Positions 15,267 to 25,135 of a DNA stretch of 25,135 bases are shown piece by piece. Both the position numbers and the translations under genes were made by a program. The stretch's first letter is position 1; the number at the start of each line of letters is the position of its first letter. The notes under the pieces are model-generated. The model ran no database searches and had not been told where the DNA came from. It saw only the letters and a program-made list of their open reading frames with translations. The DNA is from an uncultured Collinsella sp. (GTDB lineage Bacteria; Actinomycetota; Coriobacteriia; Coriobacteriales; Coriobacteriaceae): the NCBI GenBank assembly GCA_900757285.1, contig CAAENI010000148.1, positions 1 through 25,135 on the forward strand, in the 5' to 3' direction.

Positions 15267-16187
15267 CTATTCGCCGCGGGGATGGGCTTGAGCCACAGCC
15301 CGCTTAAGCCGATCGGGTGTGAGATGCGTGTAGATCTGCGTCGTGGACAGGCTCGCATGGCCCAGCAGCTCTTGAACCGAGCGCAGGTCCGCACCGCCCT
15401 CGAGCAAGTCGGTCGCAAAGGTATGGCGCATCGCATGCGGGGCGATGTCGGCAGGCATGCCGGCGAGCGTCGCCAGCGTATGAAACCGCCGCCTGAGCAT
15501 GGCGGCACTCATGCGATTACCGCGCGCCGATATAAGCAGCGGATGCGGCCCGGTAACGGGGTCACGACGCTTTGCCTGAGCGAGCAACTCCGGCCTTCCC
15601 TCCTCAATATAGAGACGCGTCGCCTCGAGCGCACGACGATACAGAGGGACGATACGTTCTTTGCTCCCCTTGCCCCACAGGCGCAGCGTGCGTTCGGACC
15701 ACGCAATGGACTCCACATTGAGTGCTGCGAGCTCAGAGATACGGGCGCCCGAGGCATAGAGCAGCTCGAGCATCGCCGCATCGCGCAGTCCCGCGGGTGT
15801 TGAGGTATCAGGCGTCTTGAGCAGCGCCTCCACCTGTTGGGTCGTCAGCACACCGGGTAGATCGCGCGGAAGCTTGGGCGAGGAAATTGCCGAGACCACA
15901 TCGCCCTCCACGACCCCCTCGGCAGCCATCCATCGATAGAGCGATCGGATAGCCGACAGATGCGCCGCAAGCGTTCGGGGAGCCACCTGCTCACGCGAAA
16001 GCTCGGCAAGATAGCGACGAATGGTGCGCACGTCGGCAGCGAAAGCATCGATATCCTCGCGCTCGCACCAGGCAGCAAAGCGCTCCAGCCTCGAGCCATA
16101 GGCCGTCACCGTATTGGGAGAAAGCCCCTCGACACGTGCGATATAGGCGATAAACGAGTCGACGGTGTCGTACAGGTCAAAGGCTAT
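15267..16187 (-). CDS. xerC: Tyrosine recombinase XerC/XerD type, apparent ATA start
   Basis: Site-specific recombinase of the chromosome-dimer-resolving Xer family. Counting from ATA at 16187 (306 aa), the N-terminal DNA-binding domain begins FDLYDTVDSFIAYIARVEGL then SPNTVTAY, as in XerD. The catalytic residues are R149 (SGARISEL), K173 (GKGSKER), H251 and R254 (HAMRHTFATDL), H277 (LGHASLSTTQ) and the nucleophile Y286 (IYTH). All are intact. The first usual start codon is a GTG at 16109, which would cut off 26 conserved residues. Upstream there is no ATG, GTG or TTG before an in-frame TGA. ATA at 16187 overlaps the trmFO stop and has GGAGG nine bases upstream. Its place after trmFO suggests XerC, but the sequence alone does not separate XerC from XerD. 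Confidence 0.88.
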   Translation of the reverse strand: MAFDLYDTVDSFIAYIARVEGLSPNTVTAYGSRLERFAAWCEREDIDAFAADVRTIRRYLAELSREQVAPRTLAAHLSAIRSLYRWMAAEGVVEGDVVSAISSPKLPRDLPGVLTTQQVEALLKTPDTSTPAGLRDAAMLELLYASGARISELAALNVESIAWSERTLRLWGKGSKERIVPLYRRALEATRLYIEEGRPELLAQAKRRDPVTGPHPLLISARGNRMSAAMLRRRFHTLATLAGMPADIAPHAMRHTFATDLLEGGADLRSVQELLGHASLSTTQIYTHLTPDRLKRAVAQAHPRGE

Positions 16188-17521
16188 GACCGGTCGCCTC
16201 CAAACAGATCGGGGCGAGTGGCCAGATAGGCATCAAGGGCCTCGAGCGCACGGTCCGCATAGGCCTGGTAGCGGTCGCGCTTGCTGCGGCGCTTACCATC
16301 CTCGAGTGGCGGCACCAGGCCAAAGTTGACATGCATAGGCTGATAGCCCACCGTGGCCGGATCGGTAGCATAGCCCACGAGCGCGCCCAAAGCACCCACG
16401 CGCGGCAGCTCGATGGGAGCGGCCCCGACAGCCTCGGCATAGGTGTTGAGTGCCGCGAGCAGACCTGTCGCCACGGCTTCCATGTACCCCTCGGTGCCGG
16501 TGATCTGACCGGCCAGGCGCACGCCGGTACCAGGCACGGCAAAGGTGCCATCGAGCACGTGCGGCGCATCGACAAAGGTATTGCGGTGCATGACACCGTA
16601 GCGGAAGAACTCAGCGTTCTCCAGGCCCGGCACCATATGGAAGACGCGCTTCTGTTCGCCAAAGGTCAGGTTGGTCTGGAAGCCCACCAGGTTATAGGCG
16701 GTCTTCTCCTTGTTCTCGGCACGCAGCTGAATCGCCGCCCAGGGACGACGACCGGTTCGCGGGTCGGTGAGGCCGACGGGCTTCATGGCGCCAAAGCGAA
16801 TGGCGTCCTTGCCGGTGCGCGCAACTTCCTCGGCAGGCTGGCAGGCCTGGAACAGATCGCCGCCCTCAAAGTCCTTGAGCACCACGCGGTCGGCCGTGGT
16901 AAGCGCCTCGATAAAGGCCTCGTACTCTTCCTTGTTGAGCGGAGCGTTGAGATAGTCGCCGCTCCCCTGCTCCTCGTAGCGCGACTGCGAGAACAGCACG
17001 TCCATATCGAGCGTGGAGGCATCGACGATCGGCGCCGCGGCATCGAAGAACGCAAGGGCGTCGCCACCGACGAGCTTCATGACCTCTTCGCTCAGCGCCG
17101 GCGAGCACAAGGGGCCAGCGGCAATGACCACGTGACCTTCGGGAATCTGCGTGACCTCGCCGTGAATGATCTCGATATTGGGACGGGCGGCAACCTCGGC
17201 CTCGACAAACTCGGAAAACTTGACGCGGTCGACCGCCAAGGCGCCACCGGCGGGAACAGCCGCGCGATGGGCGCAATCGAGCAGGACTGAACCCATGCGC
17301 TCAAGCTCGGCCTTCAGCAATCCAGCCGCGGAATCCGGACGGGTCGACTTAAACGAATTGGAACAGACGAGCTCTGCCAGGTGATCGGTATGGTGGGCCG
17401 GGGAGCTAACCTGGGGGCGCATCTCGCACAGCTTTACGGCGAACCCGCGATCTGCCAGCTGAATCGCGCACTCCGAACCCGCCAGACCGCCACCGATAAC
17501 CGTCACCTGATCAAACAGCAT
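16184..17521 (-). CDS. trmFO: Methylenetetrahydrofolate--tRNA-(uracil-5-)-methyltransferase TrmFO
   Basis: Folate- and FAD-dependent enzyme that makes m5U54 in the T-loop of tRNAs, using methylene-THF instead of SAM. The 445-aa protein has the FAD-binding GGGLAGSE (10-17) and the cysteines C53 (LVCSNSFKS) and C227 (FQACQPAEE), matching or one residue from the functional pair in B. subtilis (C53, C226). QITGTEGYMEAVATGLLA and the GALVGYAT segment are also family features. The ATG at 17521 is preferred (AAAGG nine bases upstream) over a TTG at 17527, which is too close to it. It follows dprA by 14 bp and its stop overlaps the apparent start of the recombinase. In many Firmicutes topA lies between dprA and trmFO; it is absent here. 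Confidence 0.97.
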   Translation of the reverse strand: MLFDQVTVIGGGLAGSECAIQLADRGFAVKLCEMRPQVSSPAHHTDHLAELVCSNSFKSTRPDSAAGLLKAELERMGSVLLDCAHRAAVPAGGALAVDRVKFSEFVEAEVAARPNIEIIHGEVTQIPEGHVVIAAGPLCSPALSEEVMKLVGGDALAFFDAAAPIVDASTLDMDVLFSQSRYEEQGSGDYLNAPLNKEEYEAFIEALTTADRVVLKDFEGGDLFQACQPAEEVARTGKDAIRFGAMKPVGLTDPRTGRRPWAAIQLRAENKEKTAYNLVGFQTNLTFGEQKRVFHMVPGLENAEFFRYGVMHRNTFVDAPHVLDGTFAVPGTGVRLAGQITGTEGYMEAVATGLLAALNTYAEAVGAAPIELPRVGALGALVGYATDPATVGYQPMHVNFGLVPPLEDGKRRSKRDRYQAYADRALEALDAYLATRPDLFGGDRS

Positions 17522-17535
17522 CTGCAAACACCTTT

Positions 17536-18471
17536 CTAATTGACATGTTTTCCATTGTGACCGAAGGGTGTCTGAGCGTGAAGGGCAAACTTGGAGGGCG
17601 CATACCTTCCATCCATCATGCGCTCGATAAGACCCTCGAGCTCAAGCGAACCCAGGAGTTTGAGTACGCCGACGGCATCGAGCGAGACGAGCGCCGCGAT
17701 GTCGTCGACCTTGAGCGGAGAGGCGATGAGCGCATGCATCACGGTCTGCTGTGTTTGATCCAGGTCGGCAATGCCGGGAGCATCGGGGCGCGAGTAGCGC
17801 AGGGTGCCGTAGATGCGTGAAATAGCCATCTCGATAGATTCCTCGTCGATGATGCAGCAGGCACCGTTCGCAATGAGGTAATTCGTGCCACGCGACTCGG
17901 GCGATAGGATCGACCCTGGCACGGCAAGAAGTTCTCGCCCCAAATCCATAGCAGCCTCGGCTGTAGAAAACGTCCCGGAAGGCATACCCGCCTCGGATAC
18001 AAAGAGGGCTTGCGACAGGGCCGCGATTACGCGATTGCGGCGCGGAAAGGCAAACTTGCGCGGACCCATGCCCCACGGAGAGATCGACACGACCGCGCCA
18101 CCCGTATCGAGCGTGCGCGTAATAAGCCCCGCGCTCGAACGCGGGTAGACCACGTCGGCGCCCGTCCCCAGCACCACGACGTGTTTGCCGCCGGCATTGA
18201 CCGCAGCCCAACCCGAGGCCTGGTCACAACCGACCGCGCCGCCCGAAACTACCGTCACGCCCGCCTCGACCGCAACCTTTGCCGCAAGCTCTGCCACGGC
18301 AAGACCATACGGAGAGGCCTTGCGCGCGCCGATGATGGAGAGCGCGGGCGTCGAAAGCACCTCGGGGTTGCCGCGCACATAGAGTGTCTGGGGCACATCA
18401 GAAAGCTCCAAAACGGTCTCGGGATACAACGCGTCACCTGGATGCAGCTCGAAGGTCCCCTCGGCCATCAT
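17536..18471 (-). CDS. dprA: DNA-processing protein DprA, short form
   Basis: Single-strand DNA-binding protein that loads RecA during natural transformation. The 311-aa protein begins almost directly with the Rossmann-like core: LYVRGNP, IIGARKASPYG (G48-A49-R50), VVSGGAVGCDQ, VVLGTGADVVYP, and PRKFAFPRRNRVIAALSQAL then FVSEA. A C-terminal winged helix covers about QTVMHALIASPLKVDDIAAL onward. The N-terminal SAM-like domain found in longer DprA proteins is missing. The ATG at 18471 overlaps the comM stop (ATGA) behind AAGGAGG; the second ATG at 18468 is equally possible. It follows comM, another transformation gene, but no uptake machinery is in the window, so competence is not shown. Confidence 0.95.
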   Translation of the reverse strand: MMAEGTFELHPGDALYPETVLELSDVPQTLYVRGNPEVLSTPALSIIGARKASPYGLAVAELAAKVAVEAGVTVVSGGAVGCDQASGWAAVNAGGKHVVVLGTGADVVYPRSSAGLITRTLDTGGAVVSISPWGMGPRKFAFPRRNRVIAALSQALFVSEAGMPSGTFSTAEAAMDLGRELLAVPGSILSPESRGTNYLIANGACCIIDEESIEMAISRIYGTLRYSRPDAPGIADLDQTQQTVMHALIASPLKVDDIAALVSLDAVGVLKLLGSLELEGLIERMMDGRYAPSKFALHAQTPFGHNGKHVN

Positions 18472-19991
18472 TGGTCCCTCCTTCCCTGGTACATCGCCGC
18501 CTCGAGCACGTGGTCCTGCGTCACTTGCTCGCTCTCGGCGACGTCGGCGATGGTACGCGCGATACGCACCAGGCGCACGATGCCGCGGCCCGTGAGATGC
18601 GTGCGCTTCGACAGGCCGAGCACACACTTCTCCGCCGCATCATCGAGCTCAAAGGTCGAAACGACGCCGTCAATGGACCGTGTCTCGTCATCCTCGGCCT
18701 CGGCATCAGCATCGTCCATACGGGATTCGCGCCAAGCGCGAAAAGCGCGACCGCGCACAACGTAGTCACGTAACTCAGCTGACGACATACCCTCCGCGCC
18801 CTCGATAATCACCTGAGGGTCGGGACGGGTCACATCGATCATCATGTCGATACGGTCGGCCAAAGGACCGCGCAGTTTAGACCGATAGCGCTCGACCATC
18901 GCCGCCGAGCAGCGACACGGTACCTCACGATCGCCCAAAAAGCCGCAGGGGCAGGGATTGCTCGCAGCCAGCAGCTGAAAGCGCGACGGGAAGGTAAAAG
19001 CCCCGTCGACGCGTACGATCCTGACATAGCCGCGTTCGATGGGCTGACGCAGCGTCTGCAGCACACCCGTGGGAAACTCAGCAAGCTCGTCCAAAAATAG
19101 CACGCCGCCATGAGCAAGGCTGATCTCACCCGGGTGCACCGGGCGCCCACCGCCGATAAGACCTGCGGTCGAAATACTGTGATGGGGACTGCGGAAGGGC
19201 CGGTGCCCCGCCAACAAGCCATCAATGTTCTCACCCAAAACCGAATGGATGCACAGCGCCTCCTGTTGATCCTCAACGGAAAGCTCGGGCAGGATGCCGG
19301 TCATACGACGCGCGAGCATCGTCTTGCCCGATCCCGGGGACCCGATCATGAGCAAGCCGAGTTCTCCTGCCGCCGCAAGCGCCATGCCGCGCTTGGCGAC
19401 CTCCTGCCCCAGTACGTCGGCATAGTCGAGCTCGGGCTCAAAGGTCGCCTCGAGCACTTCAGAATCCAAGTAGTGCCGCGCGGCATCGCCCATGCCATGG
19501 GCAAGCTGAGACAAATGATCGATGAATCCACAATCCACGCCCGCAAGCGGCACATGCTGATCGGACCTGCCGGCGATAAAGGACAGCCCCATATCACGCG
19601 CCAATAGCTGAAACGCCACCTCGCCCTTGACAGGAAGCACCGTACCGTCCAAGCCAAGCTCACCAGCGATAAGACAACGATCGAGGTTGTCGCGGGGAAT
19701 CTGACCATCGGCCGCCAATACCGCGATGGCGATGGGCAGATCAAAGCCGCTACCGGTCTTGCGAATATCGCCAGGCGCCAGATTGACCGTAATGCTCGAG
19801 CGCGGGATCTCGAACCCGGCGGAGCGCATCGCGCAGCGAATACGACCGCGTGACTCCATCACCTCCATGCTCGGAATGCCGAGCATCTGGATGCCCGGAA
19901 CGCCACCGGCAAGCGAGACCTCGACCGTGACGTGAATCGCCTCGACGCCGCGGATGCAGGCCGCGTGAACGGCAAACGTCTCGAACGCCAT
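18468..19991 (-). CDS. comM: ComM/YifB family AAA+ ATPase (Mg-chelatase-like)
   Basis: Hexameric AAA+ protein. In Vibrio, ComM is a helicase driving branch migration during integration of transformed DNA; the family is widespread in non-competent bacteria too. The 507-aa protein has an N-terminal Lon-protease-like domain (MAFETFAVHAACIRGVEAIH to about 170). Walker A is GSPGSGKT (217-224), Walker B GGVLFLDELAEF, and an arginine-rich sensor region follows. A cysteine cluster NPCPCGFLGDREVPCRCS is typical of the family. A C-terminal Mg-chelatase-like domain follows. The ATG at 19991 overlaps the yraN stop as TGATG. The longer frame from 20189 lies inside yraN and is rejected. Confidence 0.95.
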   Translation of the reverse strand: MAFETFAVHAACIRGVEAIHVTVEVSLAGGVPGIQMLGIPSMEVMESRGRIRCAMRSAGFEIPRSSITVNLAPGDIRKTGSGFDLPIAIAVLAADGQIPRDNLDRCLIAGELGLDGTVLPVKGEVAFQLLARDMGLSFIAGRSDQHVPLAGVDCGFIDHLSQLAHGMGDAARHYLDSEVLEATFEPELDYADVLGQEVAKRGMALAAAGELGLLMIGSPGSGKTMLARRMTGILPELSVEDQQEALCIHSVLGENIDGLLAGHRPFRSPHHSISTAGLIGGGRPVHPGEISLAHGGVLFLDELAEFPTGVLQTLRQPIERGYVRIVRVDGAFTFPSRFQLLAASNPCPCGFLGDREVPCRCSAAMVERYRSKLRGPLADRIDMMIDVTRPDPQVIIEGAEGMSSAELRDYVVRGRAFRAWRESRMDDADAEAEDDETRSIDGVVSTFELDDAAEKCVLGLSKRTHLTGRGIVRLVRIARTIADVAESEQVTQDHVLEAAMYQGRRDQ

Positions 19992-20476
19992 CACGACACC
20001 TGCCAATCGAACGCGTTGTACTGATGCTCGATCTCGGCGATATGCCCGCCACGAATGGTGACGCCCACGGCATCGAAGCGAATCGCCTTGAGCGGATAAT
20101 GCTCCATGAGGTAGCAACTTGCGATGCGGCGGTAGCGGCGTTGCTTTTGGGCGTCCACGGCCTCCTCGGGAAAGACCCGCGTGCTGCAATCCAGTGCAAC
20201 TCGTCTGGTTTTGACCTCGGCCATCACCACGACATCGTCGAGCTCATCGAGCAGCACCAGATCGGCCTCGCCCTCGGTGCAACGATAACCCTGCTCCAGC
20301 AAGGTGTAGCCGCGCTCGTTAAAGTAGTCGATGGTGATCAGCTCGCCCAGCATGCCCAGCTCGCGGGGACTGAGTCCCTTGATAAAGTCGGGCGTCATCG
20401 CCCCACAGTCGAGCTCGCCGTTTTCCCAACGCTCCTTGAGTTGCTGCGTCTTGCTCTTTTTGCTTGCGGCACTCAT
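19991..20476 (-). CDS. yraN: YraN family (UPF0102) putative endonuclease-fold protein
   Basis: Member of the UPF0102 family with a restriction-endonuclease-like fold and no firmly established cellular role. The 161-aa protein has the fold's conserved residues at GEADLVLL (E70, D72) and MAEVKTRR (E87, K89). The core motif RELGMLGELITIDYFNERGY precedes them. A charged N-terminal extension of about 35 residues (SAASKKSKTQQLKERW) is longer than in many homologues. The ATG at 20476 has AAAGGAG five bases upstream; the longer frame from 20566 lacks a ribosome site. It leads the comM-dprA-trmFO-xerC unit. No clear promoter was found in 20477-20573. Confidence 0.9.
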   Translation of the reverse strand: MSAASKKSKTQQLKERWENGELDCGAMTPDFIKGLSPRELGMLGELITIDYFNERGYTLLEQGYRCTEGEADLVLLDELDDVVVMAEVKTRRVALDCSTRVFPEEAVDAQKQRRYRRIASCYLMEHYPLKAIRFDAVGVTIRGGHIAEIEHQYNAFDWQVS

Positions 20477-20573
20477 GGGGTCTCCTTTCCCGCACACTGC
20501 ATTGCCCCGATGATGAGGGCACCTTTCATGCGGGTAAGTACCGGAAGCAAACCAAAAGCTGACCAAATGCCGT

Positions 20574-20616
20574 CAAAAAACGGGCCGTACGCAGCAATGG
20601 TGTTGCATACGGCCCG
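20574..20616 (-). terminator. Terminator of rnhB
   Basis: CGGGCCGTA (20581-20589) pairs with TACGGCCCG (20608-20616), with further pairing inside. The A run at 20575-20580 gives a U tract on the minus strand. It separates rplS-rnhB from the yraN unit. Confidence 0.85.
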
Positions 20617-20665
20617 CTACCAGCAGGTTTATAAAACCCCTGAGGTCCCTGTCTCCACAATTGAC

Positions 20666-21454
20666 CTAGAAAAGGCGCTCAGTCTGCAGAAAGTTTCCGC
20701 AAAAGCTCACGCGGTGCAGTGGACAAAGTCCATGTTTGCGAATGGCCTCGATATGCTCGGGGCTTGCATAGCCCTTCGACTCGGCCAGATGGTACTCGGG
20801 ATACTCGGCGTCGTACTCGACCATCATCTCGTCACGCGTGACCTTGGCCATGATGGACGCCGCGGCGATGCAGGCGATTTTGGCATCGCCCTTCACCACA
20901 TCGCGCTCGTTAGGAACGGCGCCCAAGGGGTTGCCATCCATGAGGACGCGGTCGGGTTCAAGTCCCGTATCGGCCACGGCGCCCGCAACGGCAGTACGGA
21001 TAGCACGGGCCATGCCCATCTCATCGATATCCTTCGGCGCGATATGGCAAAAGCCGATGGCAGTCGCCACCTCGGCTATCTTCACCGAGAGCAACTCGCG
21101 GCGCGCGGGCGTGAGCTTTTTGGAATCGTTGATACCCCAGACGCGCGGCTCCATAGGAAGACAGACGGCGCATACCGTCAAAGGGCCGGCCACCGATCCG
21201 CGACCTACCTCGTCGACACCAACGACCACCCCATCGCCGCCAAGCTCATGCATAAGCTCGTACATGTCATTGACGCGCTCGCGCTCGGCAAGTTCCTTGG
21301 CATGGCGCTTAAGAGCACGCTCGCAAGCCTTGATCACCTGCTGGCGCGGGTCCTCGCGATAATGCTCCACGAGGGCGGGAATCTCCTCGAACGTGGCGCT
21401 CGCCAGCTCGCCGGCAACCTGCGATGCCGAAACCGAGCTCGTCATGTTGGCCAT
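20666..21454 (-). CDS. rnhB: Ribonuclease HII
   Basis: Removes RNA from RNA-DNA hybrids and single misinserted ribonucleotides. The 262-aa protein has the catalytic D81-E82 in VDEVGRGSVAGP, D173 in LMDGNPLG and D190 in VKGDAKIACIAAASIMAKVTRD, with NDSKKLTPARRE between them. An N-terminal region of about 75 residues before the catalytic core is predicted helical and longer than in E. coli RnhB, as in several Gram-positive homologues. The ATG at 21454 has AAGGAGG seven bases upstream; an ATG at 21472 lies before the ribosome site and is rejected. It follows rplS after a terminator, so it is probably transcribed by partial read-through. Confidence 0.96.
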   Translation of the reverse strand: MANMTSSVSASQVAGELASATFEEIPALVEHYREDPRQQVIKACERALKRHAKELAERERVNDMYELMHELGGDGVVVGVDEVGRGSVAGPLTVCAVCLPMEPRVWGINDSKKLTPARRELLSVKIAEVATAIGFCHIAPKDIDEMGMARAIRTAVAGAVADTGLEPDRVLMDGNPLGAVPNERDVVKGDAKIACIAAASIMAKVTRDEMMVEYDAEYPEYHLAESKGYASPEHIEAIRKHGLCPLHRVSFCGNFLQTERLF

Positions 21455-21481
21455 ACCAGACCCTCCTTGCATGCAAATCAG

Positions 21482-21512
21482 ATAAAAAGAAGGGCCACCC
21501 GAAGGTGACCCT
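21482..21512 (-). terminator. Terminator after rplS
   Basis: AGGGCCACC (21491-21499) pairs with GGTGACCCT (21504-21512), capped on the minus strand by a UUCG tetraloop, with a U tract from the A run at 21484-21488. It ends 28 bp before the rnhB start, so it may attenuate rnhB. Confidence 0.85.
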
Positions 21513-21547
21513 CGTGTCCAAACGAGTGGACAGACGCTGCGATCTTC

Positions 21548-21889
21548 TTAGCGCTTCTCGGGGATGCGAGCAGCCTTGCCCACCTTGTCGCGGAGGTAGT
21601 ACAGCTTGGCGCGACGGACGCGACCATGGCGAACGACCTCGAGCTTGGCGATCTTGGGGCTGTGAAGCGGGAAGGTACGCTCAACACCGACACCGAAGGA
21701 CATCTTGCGGACGGTGAAGGTCTCGCGGGCACCGGCGCCGGCCATGCGGATGACGTCGCCCTGGAAAACCTGGATGCGCTCGCGGTCGCCTTCCTTAATG
21801 CGGTAGTGAACCTTGACGTTGTCGGCGACGCGAACCTGAGGAATGTCCTCGCGGATCTGCTGACGCTCGATTGCGCGGATGTAATCCAT
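21548..21889 (-). CDS. rplS: 50S ribosomal protein L19
   Basis: Large-subunit protein at the 30S-50S interface. The 113-aa sequence carries the family core VRVADNVKVHYRIKEGDRER, IQVFQGDVIRMAG, ETFTVRKMSFGVGVERTFPL and HSPKIAKLEVVRHGRVRRAK with LYYLRD. The ATG at 21889 has AAGGA seven bases upstream; the TTG at 21895 lies too close to it. It has its own promoter (21959-21986), a leader of about 60 nt with a hairpin, and a terminator, so it is mainly transcribed alone. Confidence 0.98.
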   Translation of the reverse strand: MDYIRAIERQQIREDIPQVRVADNVKVHYRIKEGDRERIQVFQGDVIRMAGAGARETFTVRKMSFGVGVERTFPLHSPKIAKLEVVRHGRVRRAKLYYLRDKVGKAARIPEKR

Positions 21890-21913
21890 GTGCAATTCCT
21901 TACTCTTCTAGAG

Positions 21914-21937
21914 GTGCCGTACCACCTTGGCCGGCAC
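21914..21937 (-). promoter_or_regulatory. Hairpin in the rplS leader
   Basis: GTGCCG (21914-21919) pairs with CGGCAC (21932-21937) around a 12-nt loop, between the promoter and the ribosome site. L19 leaders that bind the protein are known in Firmicutes; the similarity here is only positional. Confidence 0.4.
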
Positions 21938-21958
21938 GTAGTTGAACAAACGTATTCG

Positions 21959-21986
21959 AGTATACACGCGCGGGTTTCTGCTGCAA
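21959..21986 (-). promoter_or_regulatory. Promoter of rplS
   Basis: On the minus strand, -35 TTGCAG (21986-21981), a 16-bp spacer and -10 TATACT (21964-21959). Confidence 0.65.
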
Positions 21987-22032
21987 GAACAATTTTTTGC
22001 GCAGACAAAAAGACAAAACCCGCACATGATAA

Positions 22033-22060
22033 CCGCCCGCTTCACGAATGAGACGGGCGG
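22033..22060 (-). terminator. Probable terminator of ppdK
   Basis: CCGCCCG (22033-22039) pairs with CGGGCGG (22054-22060) around a 14-nt loop, 41 bp beyond the ppdK stop. The following U tract is poor (TTATC), so confidence is moderate. Confidence 0.55.
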
Positions 22061-22100
22061 TATGAAGGGGGGGCTACGCTAGGCGTCTAAACGCTAAACG

Positions 22101-24851
<2,751 letters not shown>

Positions 24852-24926
24852 GATACTTCCCCTTCCATGCGCTTACGCGCACGACCGTGGTAACGAATCG
24901 ACCCGCCGGATGCGGGCCGTGAGGGA

Positions 24927-24932
24927 ACTATA
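24927..24932 (-). promoter_or_regulatory. Possible -10 element of ppdK
   Basis: TATAGT on the minus strand with no good -35 at 17-18 bp (TCAAGC or CTCAAG). A weak -35 fits an activator-dependent promoter. It sits between the arms of a CCCGCC/GGCGGG inverted repeat (24902-24907 and 24933-24939). Confidence 0.4.
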
Positions 24933-24973
24933 CGGCGGGTTTTGGGCAGGCTTGAGCAGAGGGTGCGCGGTTT

Positions 24974-25012
24974 GGTAAACGTGCTAAAACTAGCGGTAAA
25001 CGGTAGGTAAAG
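24974..25012 (-). promoter_or_regulatory. Phased GGTAAA direct repeats upstream of ppdK
   Basis: GGTAAACG at 24974-24981 and 24995-25002 and GGTAAAG at 25006-25012 (plus-strand reading) are 21 and 11 bp apart, near whole helical turns. The middle copy is within the 12-mer also found before adhE. They lie about 55-90 bp upstream of the inferred ppdK transcription start. A regulator binding site is inferred. Confidence 0.4.
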
Positions 25013-25023
25013 TTGGTTACCTT

Positions 25024-25135
25024 ATGAAGATACCACTACAAGAAGAATGCAGGTCAGATGCGATGTTTTTGCTAAATCGCTTTATCAATTCAGGCTATTT
25101 AGCCACTCCGATGATTTTTCTGGGACGGGGATTAA
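25024..25135 (+). CDS. Possible partial gene running off the right edge
   Basis: An open frame of 37 codons from ATG at 25024 to the window end without a stop (MKIPLQEECRSDAMFLLNRF, then INSGYLATP). It is AT-richer than the neighbours and uses CTA, TTA and TCA, which highly expressed genes here avoid. No good ribosome site precedes the ATG. I do not recognise it, and it may not be a gene. The rest of 24852-25135 holds only the ppdK regulatory elements listed. Confidence 0.25.
   Translation, partial: MKIPLQEECRSDAMFLLNRFINSGYLATPMIFLGRGL

Noticed and set aside
20024..21508. 494-codon plus-strand frame over yraN and rnhB
   Set aside because: Overlaps two conserved genes and a terminator on the other strand; no start context.

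Overview
The window looks like a chromosomal stretch of a GC-rich gut actinobacterium of the class Coriobacteriia, most likely Collinsella or a close relative. This is inferred from protein flavour, GC-rich third positions, GTG/TTG starts and gene order, not from a database search. Most of it is conserved housekeeping sequence; the accessory part is confined to the left edge.

Left edge (1-1241): the terminator of a gene outside the window, then a one-gene mobile element. The gene is a REP-associated tyrosine (HUH/Y1) transposase on the minus strand. It is bracketed by a perfect 27-bp inverted repeat, each copy able to fold into a hairpin, with a second degenerate copy inside each end. Next comes a regulatory region with two LacI-type palindromes and a further motif that recurs upstream of ppdK. 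Plus strand (1242-4743): adhE, the bifunctional aldehyde/alcohol dehydrogenase, then a phosphotransferase-fold kinase of unknown substrate. The plus and minus transcription units converge at 4744-4919, where two terminator hairpins sit.

Minus strand, read from right to left: (i) ppdK (pyruvate phosphate dikinase) with an AT-rich upstream region carrying phased GGTAAA repeats; (ii) rplS with its own promoter, a short leader and a terminator, then rnhB and another terminator; (iii) a tightly packed unit yraN-comM-dprA-trmFO-xerC with overlapping stop/start codons; (iv) rpsB-tsf with a strong promoter, a structured leader of about 140 nt and a terminator; (v) pyrH-frr-uppS-cdsA-dxr-rseP-ispG-proS, a compact operon joining UMP phosphorylation, ribosome recycling, the MEP isoprenoid pathway (Dxr, IspG), undecaprenyl and CDP-diacylglycerol lipid synthesis, a site-2 protease and prolyl-tRNA synthetase.

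The most unusual points are: the transposase with its repeat ends next to adhE; a tyrosine recombinase whose conserved N-terminus is encoded but has no ATG/GTG/TTG start, leaving an ATA that overlaps the trmFO stop behind a good Shine-Dalgarno; a winged-helix-like insertion in RseP; a 12-bp motif shared, in the same orientation to transcription, by the adhE and ppdK upstream regions; and a possible pseudoknotted rpsB leader. I found no CRISPR array, tRNA, rRNA, phage or defence system.
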